A stretch of DNA of 64,000 nt from Microbispora siamensis (GTDB lineage Bacteria > Actinomycetota > Actinomycetes > Streptosporangiales > Streptosporangiaceae), in assembly GCF_016863095.1 (NCBI RefSeq), contig NZ_BOOF01000050.1, positions 1-64,000 on the forward strand, read 5' to 3'. The notes under the pieces were generated by a model. That model did not search any database, was not told where the DNA came from, and worked only from the letters and a program-made list of their open reading frames with translations. The position numbers and the translations under genes were made by a program. Below, piece after piece: positions 35,096 to 42,846 of this stretch (its first letter is position 1; each line of letters begins with the position of its first letter).

Positions 35096-36606
35096 CAGTC
35101 GTTTCCTCCGTCCTCGTTGAAGGAGACGGCGATGATGCGTTCCTCGGAGATCTCCTCGCCGGTCAGTTCGGCCACGATCCGGCCGGCCCGGAAGACGTAG
35201 ACGCGGTCGCAGTGGGCCATCTCGGCGTTCTCGCTGGAGTACCAGACGATGCTCCGGCCCTTCGCCGCCTCCTCCCTGATGAGGCGGTACAGATCGGTCT
35301 TGGTGTGCACGTCCACGCCGCGGAACGGGTCGTCGAGCAGCACGAGCCCGGCGGGGGAGGCGAACGCGCGGGCGACGATGACCTTCTGCTGGTTGCCGCC
35401 GCTCAGCTCGGTGATCCCGGCCTCCGCGCCGCCCCTGATGGCCAGGCGCTTCACCCAGTCGCCGACGACCGCGCGCTCCTCGGCCGGACGGCGCAGCCCC
35501 CGGCGGGCGATGCCGCGCAGCGCGGTCACGATGAGGTTGTCGCCCACGCTCCACAGGGGCAGGACGCCCGAGCGCTGCCGGTCGCCCGGGACGTACGCCC
35601 GCGTCACCTTCACCGTGGTGTCGCGCCGGACGGGCCGCCACAGGCGTTCGAGCACCTCCTGCTGGCCCTGGCCGGCCAGCCCGGCGAGGCCCACGACCTC
35701 GCCCCTGCCGACCCGCAGGGTGACCTCGCGGAGGCCGGGGCCGGTGGCGCCGCGCAGCTCGGCCACCGTCTCTCGCGCGGCGGCCCCGCCTGCGGCCGCC
35801 CGTGTGCCGGTCGCCGCCGGAGTGGCGACGTGGGCTCCCATCAGCTCCAGGACGTCCGGCTCGCCGAGCCCCGCGGCGGGCCGTTCGGCGGTGACCGCGC
35901 CGTCGCGCAGCACGGCCACCCGGTCGGCCACCGAGAGGACCTCGCGGATGCGGTGCGAGATGAGCAGCACGGCGGTGCCGGTCTCGGTCAGCCTGCGCAC
36001 GTAGGCGTACAGCGACCGGGCGGCGTCCGGGCCGAGCGACTCGGTGGGCTCGTCGAGGATCAGCAGGTCGAGCCGGTCCACCAGGCAGGCCCGGGCGATC
36101 TCCACCATCTGGCGTCGGGCGAGCGACAGGTCCTCCACCCGGTCGCGCGGGGAGACGCCGTGGCCGGGGAACATCTCGTCGAGGCGGCGGCGCACCGCGT
36201 CGCTCGCCGCCCGCCGCCACCCCAGGCGGGGCAGGCAGTGCCGCGAGGACACCCACATGTTCTCCGCCACGGTGAGGTCGGGGCACAGCGACGTCTCCTG
36301 GTAGGCCATCCGCACCGACCGGAAGTCCTCGGCGGACGCCCTGCTCCCGTGCACGAGGACCGTGCCCGTGTCGCAGGCCTCAAGCCCGGCGAGCACGCGC
36401 ATGAGCGTGCTCTTGCCCGCGCCGTTGTGACCGACCAGCCCGAGCACCTCGCCCGCGCGGACCTCCAGGTCCACGCCCGTCAGGGCCCGGGTGCGCCCGT
36501 ACGCCTTGGTCACGCCCCTGGCGGTGACGACGGGCGGCCGGGCGGCCGGTCCGGTGTCCGTCTCCGGTGGCGCCGTGCCGCCGGCCGGGAGATTGTCGAC
36601 GTGCAT
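35095..36606 (-). CDS. Sugar ABC transporter double ATPase (RbsA/LsrA type)
   Basis: This is a 503-residue protein with two ABC domains in tandem. The first has Walker A GHNGAGKSTLM and Walker B LLILDEPTESL but a weak signature (DLSLARRQMVEIARA). The second has a degenerate Walker A (GLAGLAGQGQQEV), a strong signature ELSGGNQQKVIVARA and Walker B LVLLDDPFRGVD. One degenerate site is normal for this family (RbsA, MglA, XylG). It energises import of the ligand delivered by the lipoprotein upstream. The ATG lies 48 bases after the lipoprotein stop. Confidence 0.93.
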   Translation of the reverse strand: MHVDNLPAGGTAPPETDTGPAARPPVVTARGVTKAYGRTRALTGVDLEVRAGEVLGLVGHNGAGKSTLMRVLAGLEACDTGTVLVHGSRASAEDFRSVRMAYQETSLCPDLTVAENMWVSSRHCLPRLGWRRAASDAVRRRLDEMFPGHGVSPRDRVEDLSLARRQMVEIARACLVDRLDLLILDEPTESLGPDAARSLYAYVRRLTETGTAVLLISHRIREVLSVADRVAVLRDGAVTAERPAAGLGEPDVLELMGAHVATPAATGTRAAAGGAAARETVAELRGATGPGLREVTLRVGRGEVVGLAGLAGQGQQEVLERLWRPVRRDTTVKVTRAYVPGDRQRSGVLPLWSVGDNLIVTALRGIARRGLRRPAEERAVVGDWVKRLAIRGGAEAGITELSGGNQQKVIVARAFASPAGLVLLDDPFRGVDVHTKTDLYRLIREEAAKGRSIVWYSSENAEMAHCDRVYVFRAGRIVAELTGEEISEERIIAVSFNEDGGND

Positions 36607-36654
36607 GCCCGGTCTCCTCCGTCTCCTCCGTGCCGTGGTCGATGTGCAGCCGGG

Positions 36655-37776
36655 TCAGCCCACGGCCGACGGGATCGGCGGCTGGACCGGCTTGCCGCCG
36701 GTCTTGACGGCCTCGACCTGCTGCCGGAACAGCTCCTGGGTCCACGGCCAGGCGGCGTACTCGTCGGGCTTGAGCACCGAGGCCCAGGCGTCGCGGTCCT
36801 TCTGCTCGATCAGGACGATCGGGAAGGTCATCTGCTTGGGCACGTCCTTGCCGCCGAGCAGGTCCAGGGCCTCCCAGAGGGCGGCGACCGACTGGCCGGG
36901 GTCGGACATGACCGCGACGGAGCCGTTGTCGATCTTGTTGTCCCGCCAGTAGCTCAGCGCGCGGCCGTTGGTCTCGAAGTCGACCGCCGGCACGGGCTTG
37001 CCCGCCGTGGCGAAGGCCTGGGCCACGCCGTAGCCGTCGCCGCAGCCGATGACGCCGTCCACCTTCGGCACGCTGGACAGCACGCCGAGCACGGCCTTCT
37101 GCGCGGTGGCGCCGTCGCACATGCCGGTGACCGTCGCCACGGTCTTCACCCCGGGGTAGTCCGCGAGGATCTTCTTGGTGGTGTCGAGCATCTCGGCCTC
37201 GGGCTGGGAGCCGACCACGCCTCGGCTCACGATGACCGAGCCCTTGCCGCCGATGCCCTCCAGCAGCGGCTTGGCGGCGTACGTCGCCCAGTCGACGAAG
37301 CTGTTCTGCAGCACGTGGGCGCAGGGCGCGTCGATGGCGGAGTCGAAGACCACGACCTTGACGCCGGCCGTACAGGCCTGCTGGATCACCGGCTGCAGCG
37401 CGGTCGGCGAGGCGGGGTCGATGAGCAGCGCGTCGGGCTTCTGCAGCAGCAGGCTCTTGATCTGGGCGACCTGCTCGGTCGCCGAGTTCTCGCCCGGCGC
37501 GTTCACGACCTTGTACTTGCCGATCAGCCCGTCGGTCTTGGCCTGCTCGGCGGCGGCCTCGAACTTGGCGATCATCGTCTGGCGCCAGCCGTTGCCGATG
37601 AAGCCGTTGCTCAGCGCGATGAAGGGCTTGCCGCCGCCGCCCGCGGACCCGCCGGCGGCGTCCGCGGTGGCACTACCGGAGCCGCCGGAGCCGCAGCCCG
37701 CGGCCAGTACGGCGAGAGCGGAGATCGCCGCGGCGGAGGCGGCGCGCCAGGGCCGGCGTGTGGGGCGCATGTGCAT
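36655..37776 (-). CDS. Sugar-binding lipoprotein of the ABC transporter
   Basis: This is a 373-residue type 1 periplasmic-binding-fold lipoprotein. The N-terminal signal ends in LAVLAAGC, followed by a Gly/Ser linker. The mature part begins KPFIALSNGFIGNGWRQTMIAKFE; GNGWRQ is typical of sugar/polyol-binding members and not of AI-2-binding LsrB. DALLIDPASPTALQPVIQQA and VVVFDSAID form the ligand cleft edge. It is the first gene of the unit, with a probable operator about 70-90 bases upstream. The ATG at 37776 is chosen because a longer start would bury the signal peptide. Confidence 0.9.
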   Translation of the reverse strand: MHMRPTRRPWRAASAAAISALAVLAAGCGSGGSGSATADAAGGSAGGGGKPFIALSNGFIGNGWRQTMIAKFEAAAEQAKTDGLIGKYKVVNAPGENSATEQVAQIKSLLLQKPDALLIDPASPTALQPVIQQACTAGVKVVVFDSAIDAPCAHVLQNSFVDWATYAAKPLLEGIGGKGSVIVSRGVVGSQPEAEMLDTTKKILADYPGVKTVATVTGMCDGATAQKAVLGVLSSVPKVDGVIGCGDGYGVAQAFATAGKPVPAVDFETNGRALSYWRDNKIDNGSVAVMSDPGQSVAALWEALDLLGGKDVPKQMTFPIVLIEQKDRDAWASVLKPDEYAAWPWTQELFRQQVEAVKTGGKPVQPPIPSAVG

Positions 37777-37842
37777 GGTGTCTCCAGACAGAGCGGGTTC
37801 GCGAGGGGGGAGAGTCGGCGTGAAGGCTTCGCCCGATCGGCC

Positions 37843-37866
37843 TGTCATTACAGGCCTGTAGTGACA
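37843..37866. promoter_or_regulatory. Double GntR-type operator upstream of the sugar operon
   Basis: Two boxes, TGTCATTACA (37843-37852) and TGTAGTGACA (37857-37866), together make a 24-bp inverted repeat matching at 22 of 24 positions. TGTNNTNACA is a common core for GntR-family operators. The site is 67 bases upstream of the binding-protein start. Confidence 0.65.
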
Positions 37867-37961
37867 AGCAAACTAAGCGGGCGTTACGGGCGTGTCAAGA
37901 GCCTGTTTTCGGTCACTTCAGCCCGCGGCCGACGATAATCTTGGTTACGGCCGGGCCCACT

Positions 37962-37971
37962 TGTAGTTACA
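37962..37971. promoter_or_regulatory. Single GntR-type operator upstream of the gntR gene
   Basis: TGTAGTTACA, flanked CT..GG, matches the boxes at 37843-37866 (TGTNNTNACA). It lies 45 bases before the GntR start, a position suited to autoregulation. Confidence 0.6.
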
Positions 37972-38016
37972 GGTTCGAGTGGGGCATTCTGCTGCGGTGC
38001 CGCCGAGGAGGTTCCC

Positions 38017-38760
38017 GTGACGATGACCTATCCGCCTCTCAGCCGCGACGGGGCGGAGCCGCTGTGGATGCAGCTCATGCGGGCGTTGCGCGCGGAGATC
38101 GAGAGCGGCGTGCGGGGGCCCGACCAGCCGCTGCCGTCCGAGGCCGAGCTGAGCGACCTGTTCGGGGTCTCCCGCACGGTAGTCAGGGAGGCGCTGCGCG
38201 AGCTGGTCCAGCAGCGCTTGATCTACAAGGTAAAGGGCAAGGGGGCCTTCGTCGCACCCCGCAAGACCGAGCTGAGGTTCGTCGGCTCGATGTCCGGGTC
38301 CGCCGACGACCTGCGGGAATCGGGGCGTCGAGTGACCACGCAGACCGTCCGGCAGGCGCTCGGCGAGGCCGACGAGCGGGAGGCCGCGCTCCTGCGGATA
38401 CCGCTGGGGGAGCAGGTCGTCCGGCTGCGCAGGCTCCGCCGGGTCGACGGCCAGCCGTGGCTGCTCGTCGACACCGCCCTGCCCGCCCGGCTCGTCCCCG
38501 GGCTCGAACGCGCCATCCTGGAGAACCAGTCGCTGTACGACGTGCTGCGCCGCCGGTACGGCATCGAGCCCGCGGCGGCCGACCGCTGGATCGAGGCGGT
38601 CTTCCCCAACCGGGAGGACGCGGCCCTGCTGGAGGTGTCCACCTCGACGCCCCTGCTCGGCATCGAGTCGGTCGCCTGGCTGGAGGACAACACCAGGTTC
38701 GAGGCCTACTACGCCCTCCACCGCAGCGACCAGACGCGCTTCTACGTCGGCATCCGCTGA
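38017..38760 (+). CDS. GntR-family (HutC subfamily) transcriptional regulator
   Basis: This is a 247-residue one-component regulator. The N-terminal winged helix (PLWMQLMRALRAEIESG, LPSEAELSDLFGVSRTVVREALRELVQQRLIYKVKGKGAFV) is followed by a UTRA effector-binding domain (about 85-240, ending RFYVGIR). HutC-type members usually bind a sugar or its phosphate and release DNA. It is divergent from the sugar operon, and three matching operator-like boxes lie between, so it is probably the local repressor. The GTG start is set by GAGGAGG at 38005-38011. Confidence 0.92.
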   Translation: MTMTYPPLSRDGAEPLWMQLMRALRAEIESGVRGPDQPLPSEAELSDLFGVSRTVVREALRELVQQRLIYKVKGKGAFVAPRKTELRFVGSMSGSADDLRESGRRVTTQTVRQALGEADEREAALLRIPLGEQVVRLRRLRRVDGQPWLLVDTALPARLVPGLERAILENQSLYDVLRRRYGIEPAAADRWIEAVFPNREDAALLEVSTSTPLLGIESVAWLEDNTRFEAYYALHRSDQTRFYVGIR

Positions 38761-38770
38761 TCCCCGCCGT

Positions 38771-40228
38771 TCACAGGCCGCCGAGTTGGGAGGCCGCGCG
38801 GATGGCCAGCCACACCTCGGCGAAGTCGCCGGTCGCCGACAGGTCGCGCCCGGTCAGCGCGCCGAAGCGGCGCAGCCGGTACGACAGCGTGTTGGGGTGG
38901 ACGTGCAGCGCCCGCGCGGCGTCGTCGACGCGGCGGTCGCGCTCCATCCACGTCCGTACCGACGCGATCAGGTCCGATCCGTGTTCGGCGTCGTATCGCA
39001 GGACGTCGCCGAGCACGTGCTCGACCAGGGCGGCCAGCACGCCCACGTCGTCGGGCAGCCACCGGCCCGTGGTGTCCTCGCCGTAGCCGACCAGCGGCCT
39101 GCCCGCCTCGGCGGCGCGGGAGGCCGCCCACAGCGCCTCACGCTGGGCGACGCGCAGCGACGATCCGGGCGGCAGGGGACGGCTGACGCCGGCCGCGATG
39201 CCGGGCACCGCCTCCAGTTCCGCGGTGGCGACGGCCGCCGCCGTCAGCACGTACAGGTCCCGGTGGCGGCGGAGCATGAGGTGCGGGTGCTCGCCGAGGG
39301 CCTGGACGACGGCGTCGTCGGCGGCGTCGCGCACCACGAGCAGCACGACGTCGCGCTCGGGCGGCAGGCCCATCAGGTCGAGCCTGCGCCGGGCGGTCTC
39401 CGGGTCGAGCACGTCCTGCAGCAGCTCGGCCAGCGTCTCCGCGCCCTGGCGGCGCAGCGTCTCGCGCTCGCTGCGCACCATCGCCACCCGCAGGGCGGCG
39501 ACGGTCGCGATGTGCTGGACCACGGCGAGCCCGGCAGGACGGGCGCCCTCCCGCTCGAAGGCGACCAGGAACCCGGCCGGCCCGCCGGGCGCGGGCACCG
39601 GGAGCGCGAACCCGCCGGGGATCGTCGGCGGGGCGTCCGCCGAGGCGGGCAGCCGTACGGACGGCGGGGGCGCCGGCACGCCCGGCAGCAGCGGGCGGCC
39701 CTGCGGCGTGCTCAGGTAGATCTCGTAGCCCGACAGCCGTTCGAGCCGCCGGAACAGCCCGGCCGTGTCCAGCCCCTCGGAGGCGAGCCAGCGCAGCGCG
39801 CCGAACACCTGGAGCTGCGCCCCCAGCCGCTGGCGGGCGTCCTCCTGCACGGCCGCCGCGACCTCCTGCGCGATCGCGATGAACGGCACGGCCAGCGGCA
39901 CCTCGAGCACGGGGAACCCCCGCTCCTCGGCGGCGTCGAGGAAGGCCCGGCGCAGCGGGGGGACGTGCAGCCCCGCGCTGAGCGCGAGCGCGGCCACCCC
40001 CGCGTCGTCGAGCCGCTCCAGGTACGCGCGCTGGGCGGCCGCGCTCTTGGGCACCCCGATGCCGGTCGTCATGATCACCTCGGCCCCGAGAAGCCAGGGT
40101 GTGGGGTCCTCCAGCTCGCTCACATGGGCCCAGGAGACCGATCTGCCGAGGCCGCGCTCCCCCGCCAGCACCTTCAGTTGCAGCGCGGGGGAGCGCAGCA
40201 GGTCCTCCACGGTGTTGTGCGCGTCCAC
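38771..40228 (-). CDS. PucR-family transcriptional regulator
   Basis: This is a 485-residue regulator with an N-terminal PucR domain (VEDLLRSPALQLKVLAGERGLGRSVSWAHVSELEDPTPWLLGAEVIM), a central GGDEF-like/unassigned region, and a C-terminal PucR-type helix-turn-helix (DDAARALHVHPNTLSYRLRRFGALTGRDL). Family members control purine, amino acid or polyamine catabolism. It is divergent from the amidase-cyclase pair, with about 90 bases to the leader ORF, and probably activates them. GTG start. Confidence 0.88.
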   Translation of the reverse strand: MDAHNTVEDLLRSPALQLKVLAGERGLGRSVSWAHVSELEDPTPWLLGAEVIMTTGIGVPKSAAAQRAYLERLDDAGVAALALSAGLHVPPLRRAFLDAAEERGFPVLEVPLAVPFIAIAQEVAAAVQEDARQRLGAQLQVFGALRWLASEGLDTAGLFRRLERLSGYEIYLSTPQGRPLLPGVPAPPPSVRLPASADAPPTIPGGFALPVPAPGGPAGFLVAFEREGARPAGLAVVQHIATVAALRVAMVRSERETLRRQGAETLAELLQDVLDPETARRRLDLMGLPPERDVVLLVVRDAADDAVVQALGEHPHLMLRRHRDLYVLTAAAVATAELEAVPGIAAGVSRPLPPGSSLRVAQREALWAASRAAEAGRPLVGYGEDTTGRWLPDDVGVLAALVEHVLGDVLRYDAEHGSDLIASVRTWMERDRRVDDAARALHVHPNTLSYRLRRFGALTGRDLSATGDFAEVWLAIRAASQLGGL

Positions 40229-40320
40229 GACGGCCAGCGTATTTGCCGTGATAGCGCTAGTTGTCCTGATTCAGGGGGTCAGGGCACACTCGAGCGATCT
40301 CCCCTCACTTGGAGGAACGC

Positions 40321-40362
40321 ATGAGTGCGATCGTCGTGGTCAGTAGAGCGGTGCGGCCGTGA
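40321..40362 (+). CDS. 13-codon leader ORF coupled to the amidase gene
   Basis: An ATG with a strong ribosome site (GGAGGA, 40311-40316) opens a 13-codon frame, MSAIVVVSRAVRP, whose TGA overlaps the amidase GTG (GTGA). The amidase has no ribosome site of its own outside this frame. The peptide is rich in Val/Ile and may act only to deliver ribosomes, or be a remnant of an upstream gene. Confidence 0.5.
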   Translation: MSAIVVVSRAVRP

Positions 40363-41183
40363 CGCGGGTCGCCGTGGCGCAGCTTCCGCTGCGGGTGGGC
40401 GAGCCGGAGGCGAACCGGGCCGCCGCCGCGCAGGCCGTCGCCGAGGCCGCCGCGGCCGGGGCCCGCCTGGTCGTGCTGCCCGAACTGGTCAACAGCGGAT
40501 ACGTCTTCACCGGCGCCGAGGAGGCCAGGGGTCTGGCCGAGTCGGCCGAAGGCCCGACCGTCACGGAGTGGGGACGGCTGGCCAAGGACCACGACCTGGT
40601 CATCGTGGGCGGGTTCTGCGAGCTGGCGGACGGCCTCGTGCGCAACAGCCAGGTCATGGTCGACCCCACCGGGACCAGGGCCGTCTACCGCAAGGCCCAC
40701 CTGTGGCACGACGAGCAGGACGTGTTCGCGCCCGGCGACGCCGCCGCTCCCGTGGTGGACACCGCGCTCGGCCGGATCGGCATGATGGTCTGCTACGACC
40801 TGGAGTTCCCCGAGTGGGTGCGGGCGGTGGGCCTGGCCGGGGCCGACCTGCTGGCCGTCTCCACCAACTGGCCCGTCTCGCCCGTCCCGGCGGGGGAGCG
40901 GCCGGTGCTGGTCGCCTATGCCCAGGTGGCCGCGGCCGCCAACCGGATGTTCGTCGCCGTGGCCGACCGCTGCGCCGCCGAGCGGGGGGTGGGCTGGGTG
41001 TGCGGCACCTCGGTCATCGGTCCGGACGGTTATCCGCTGGCGGGGCCCGTGCTCAGGGACGGGCCCGCCGTGCTGGTGGCCGACTGCGATCTGGCCACGG
41101 CCAGGGACAAGGCCACCGGCCCGCGCAACGACGTCCACCGCGACCGGCGGACGGATCTGTACGCGATCTCGCGCACGCGCTGA
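40359..41183 (+). CDS. Carbon-nitrogen hydrolase (nitrilase superfamily amidase)
   Basis: This 274-residue amidase has the catalytic triad Glu42 (LPELVNSGY), Lys112 (YRKAHL) and Cys145 (MMVCYDLEFPE) of the superfamily. The family hydrolyses amides, ureido compounds or nitriles. HLWHDEQDVFAPGD fits the aliphatic amidase / N-carbamoyl branch. The cyclase-family gene follows after 122 bases and PucR is divergent, suggesting a shared pathway for a nitrogenous compound. Its start overlaps the stop of a 13-codon leader ORF. The substrate is unknown. Confidence 0.87.
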   Translation: MTRVAVAQLPLRVGEPEANRAAAAQAVAEAAAAGARLVVLPELVNSGYVFTGAEEARGLAESAEGPTVTEWGRLAKDHDLVIVGGFCELADGLVRNSQVMVDPTGTRAVYRKAHLWHDEQDVFAPGDAAAPVVDTALGRIGMMVCYDLEFPEWVRAVGLAGADLLAVSTNWPVSPVPAGERPVLVAYAQVAAAANRMFVAVADRCAAERGVGWVCGTSVIGPDGYPLAGPVLRDGPAVLVADCDLATARDKATGPRNDVHRDRRTDLYAISRTR

Positions 41184-41275
41184 ACTGTTCTCGAGAGACC
41201 GGGGCCTCGACAGACCGGGGCCGACTCTCTTCGTGGCCTACGATCTGATCGGCCCGCTCGCGTCCGGAAAGGCCC

Positions 41276-41304
41276 GGAGAAGCACAGGAGAAGCCAGGAG
41301 AAGC
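41276..41304 (+). repeat. Triplicated ribosome-binding motif before the cyclase gene
   Basis: GGAGAAGC occurs three times (41276, 41287, 41297) with 10-11 base spacing. The last copy lies 5 bases before the ATG and acts as Shine-Dalgarno sequence. It probably arose by slippage and may increase ribosome recruitment. Confidence 0.6.
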
Positions 41305-41305
41305 G

Positions 41306-41959
41306 ATGATCGTCGACCTGTCGGTGCCCGTCGTGAGCGGCATGCCCGTCTACCCCGGAGACCCGGAGGTGGAGATCGCTCCCGCCCTGACGGTGGCGGC
41401 CGAGGGCGTGAACGTCCTCGGCCTGCACCTCGGGTCGCAGTCCGGCACGCACGTGGACGCGCCCTACCACATCGACGACGCGCTGCCCACGCTCGACGCC
41501 CTGCCGCTGGAGCGGTTCCTCGGCCCGGCGGCGGTCCTCGACGCCCGGGGCCTGCCCCCGCGCGCGCCGATCACCCCCGCGATGCTCGCCGCGGTGGCCG
41601 GGCGGCTGGGCCCGGGGACCGTTCTGCTGGTCGCGACGGGCTGGGACGAGCACTGGGGCACGCCCGGCTATCTGGCCCACCCGTATATGGAATCGGAGAC
41701 CGCCCGCCGGATCGTCGCGGCGGGCGTGCGGACCGTGGGCGTCGACACGCTCAGCGTCGACCCCACTCCGGCTCCCGCCGATCTGCCCGCGCATCGCGTG
41801 TTGTGCGGCGCGCACGCCGTCATCGCGGAGAACCTGCGCGGTCTCGGCCCGCTCCTGGAGGCCCAGGCCGCCGGCCGTCCGATCGAGGTCTCCCTGCTGC
41901 CGCTGCGTCTCCACGCCGCCGACGGGTCCCCCGTACGCGCCGTCGCCCGCATCGGCTGA
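41306..41959 (+). CDS. Cyclase-family metal-dependent hydrolase
   Basis: This is a 217-residue member of the cyclase / kynurenine formamidase-like family. The N-terminal DLSVPVVSGMPVYPGDPEV and the metal-binding SQSGTHVDAPYHID are diagnostic; a downstream VGVDTLSVDP and a late C-terminal Glu/His segment complete the fold. Members hydrolyse N-formyl or cyclic amides. Together with the nitrilase-family enzyme upstream it could open a ring and remove ammonia. ATG start with a triplicated GGAGAAGC upstream. Confidence 0.85.
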   Translation: MIVDLSVPVVSGMPVYPGDPEVEIAPALTVAAEGVNVLGLHLGSQSGTHVDAPYHIDDALPTLDALPLERFLGPAAVLDARGLPPRAPITPAMLAAVAGRLGPGTVLLVATGWDEHWGTPGYLAHPYMESETARRIVAAGVRTVGVDTLSVDPTPAPADLPAHRVLCGAHAVIAENLRGLGPLLEAQAAGRPIEVSLLPLRLHAADGSPVRAVARIG

Positions 41960-41973
41960 CACCGGTCCGAGGC

Positions 41974-42510
41974 TCAGCCGGTGACCGAGATCGTCCAGTA
42001 AGGCTGGCATCTCGAACCGAATACGCCGGTGTCGCATCCCTTGACATTCCAGCGGTAGCCGCTGTTGGTCCGCAGGCGGGTCCACGCCTTGCCGCGGTTG
42101 CCGCCGATGAAGTCCTCCTGCCCCCCGTTGGGATCCGCGGCGCTGGTCCAGCGGACGAGGAACTTGTCCCAGAAGCGGTCGGTCGACTTCCAATCGAAGT
42201 AGGCGTATCCGTTCGTGGAGTAGGCGGCCACCACGAGCTTGGAGCCGTTCTTGGGAGACCAGGCCATCTGCCCGCGCACGAACGACTGCCTGCGCCCGGC
42301 CCAGCCGACGCCGTTCATGTAGACGTCGGTCTCCTGCGTCGTCGGACAGCCCAGCGTGCCGTTCGCGCCGCCCAGCTCCGCCCACCGTGCGCCGATCAGC
42401 CCGTACGGCGTGATCGCGCAGCCGGTGGCGGCGTGCGCCGGTGCTGCGACGACGATCGTCCCCGCGAGCGCGAGGCCGGCAGTGATGGAAAAGATCATGC
42501 GTCTGCTCAT
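41974..42510 (-). CDS. Secreted LGFP-repeat protein
   Basis: This is a 178-residue exported protein with a Sec signal (about 1-27, ending PAHA). Residues about 35-95 contain LGFP-type repeats (LIGARWAELGGANGTLGCPTTQE..., SFVRGQMAWSPKNGSKLV). Such repeats bind cell-wall polysaccharide in mycolata and relatives. The C-terminal half (YFDWKSTDRFWDKFLVRWTSAADPNGGQEDF) is a Trp/Tyr-rich domain of unknown role. Four Cys in the mature part may pair. ATG start; it lies alone, convergent with the cyclase gene. Confidence 0.75.
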   Translation of the reverse strand: MSRRMIFSITAGLALAGTIVVAAPAHAATGCAITPYGLIGARWAELGGANGTLGCPTTQETDVYMNGVGWAGRRQSFVRGQMAWSPKNGSKLVVAAYSTNGYAYFDWKSTDRFWDKFLVRWTSAADPNGGQEDFIGGNRGKAWTRLRTNSGYRWNVKGCDTGVFGSRCQPYWTISVTG

Positions 42511-42549
42511 CGAGCACGCTCCCAGGAGTCAGACCCGCCCCTCTGCTCG

Positions 42550-42846
42550 CGCGGGTGCCGCGCTCCTGTGGTACGCCCGCCCACTTATCAGCCACTTGAG
42601 CGCCGCTTGCGCCGGAGCCGATGGCCGCGACGTCTTCCTGCGGCGGTCGCGCTCCCTGGAGCCCACCGCCACCTGGCTGCGCCGCCTGCGGCGCTGCGGA
42701 TTCACGCCCAGCAGGCTCGCGGTCACCGGGGACCTGGCACGGGTGCTGACGACGCCGCCGGACTTCACCCTCCGGGTGGAGCCGGACGCTCGGCTACCGG
42801 GACGTGCTCCTGCTGGCCGTGATGACGGCCGTCCCGGACGCCGGCG
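42550..42846 (+). pseudogene. Decayed gene fragment with a frameshift
   Basis: Between the LGFP-repeat and Lrp genes one plus-strand frame shows strong G/C third-position bias, reading LLWYARPLISHLSAACAG and, further on, LRVEP. Near 42783 the bias switches frame and continues as RTLGYRDVLLLAVMTAVPD up to the Lrp stop. No start codon with a ribosome site and no stop of its own are visible, so it looks like a truncated, frameshifted remnant. I do not recognise the family. This fills the 336-base gap between the two intact genes. Confidence 0.45.

Noticed and set aside
35212-37938. Plus-strand open frame of about 900 codons opposite the sugar ABC genes
   Set aside because: It spans three well-supported minus-strand genes, has biased low-complexity composition and no family resemblance.
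28958-38760. A complete AI-2 (Lsr) uptake and degradation system
   Set aside because: LsrG and LsrR are absent, the binding protein lacks LsrB features and a GlpD-like enzyme is present. Only the aldolase is clearly Lsr-like.
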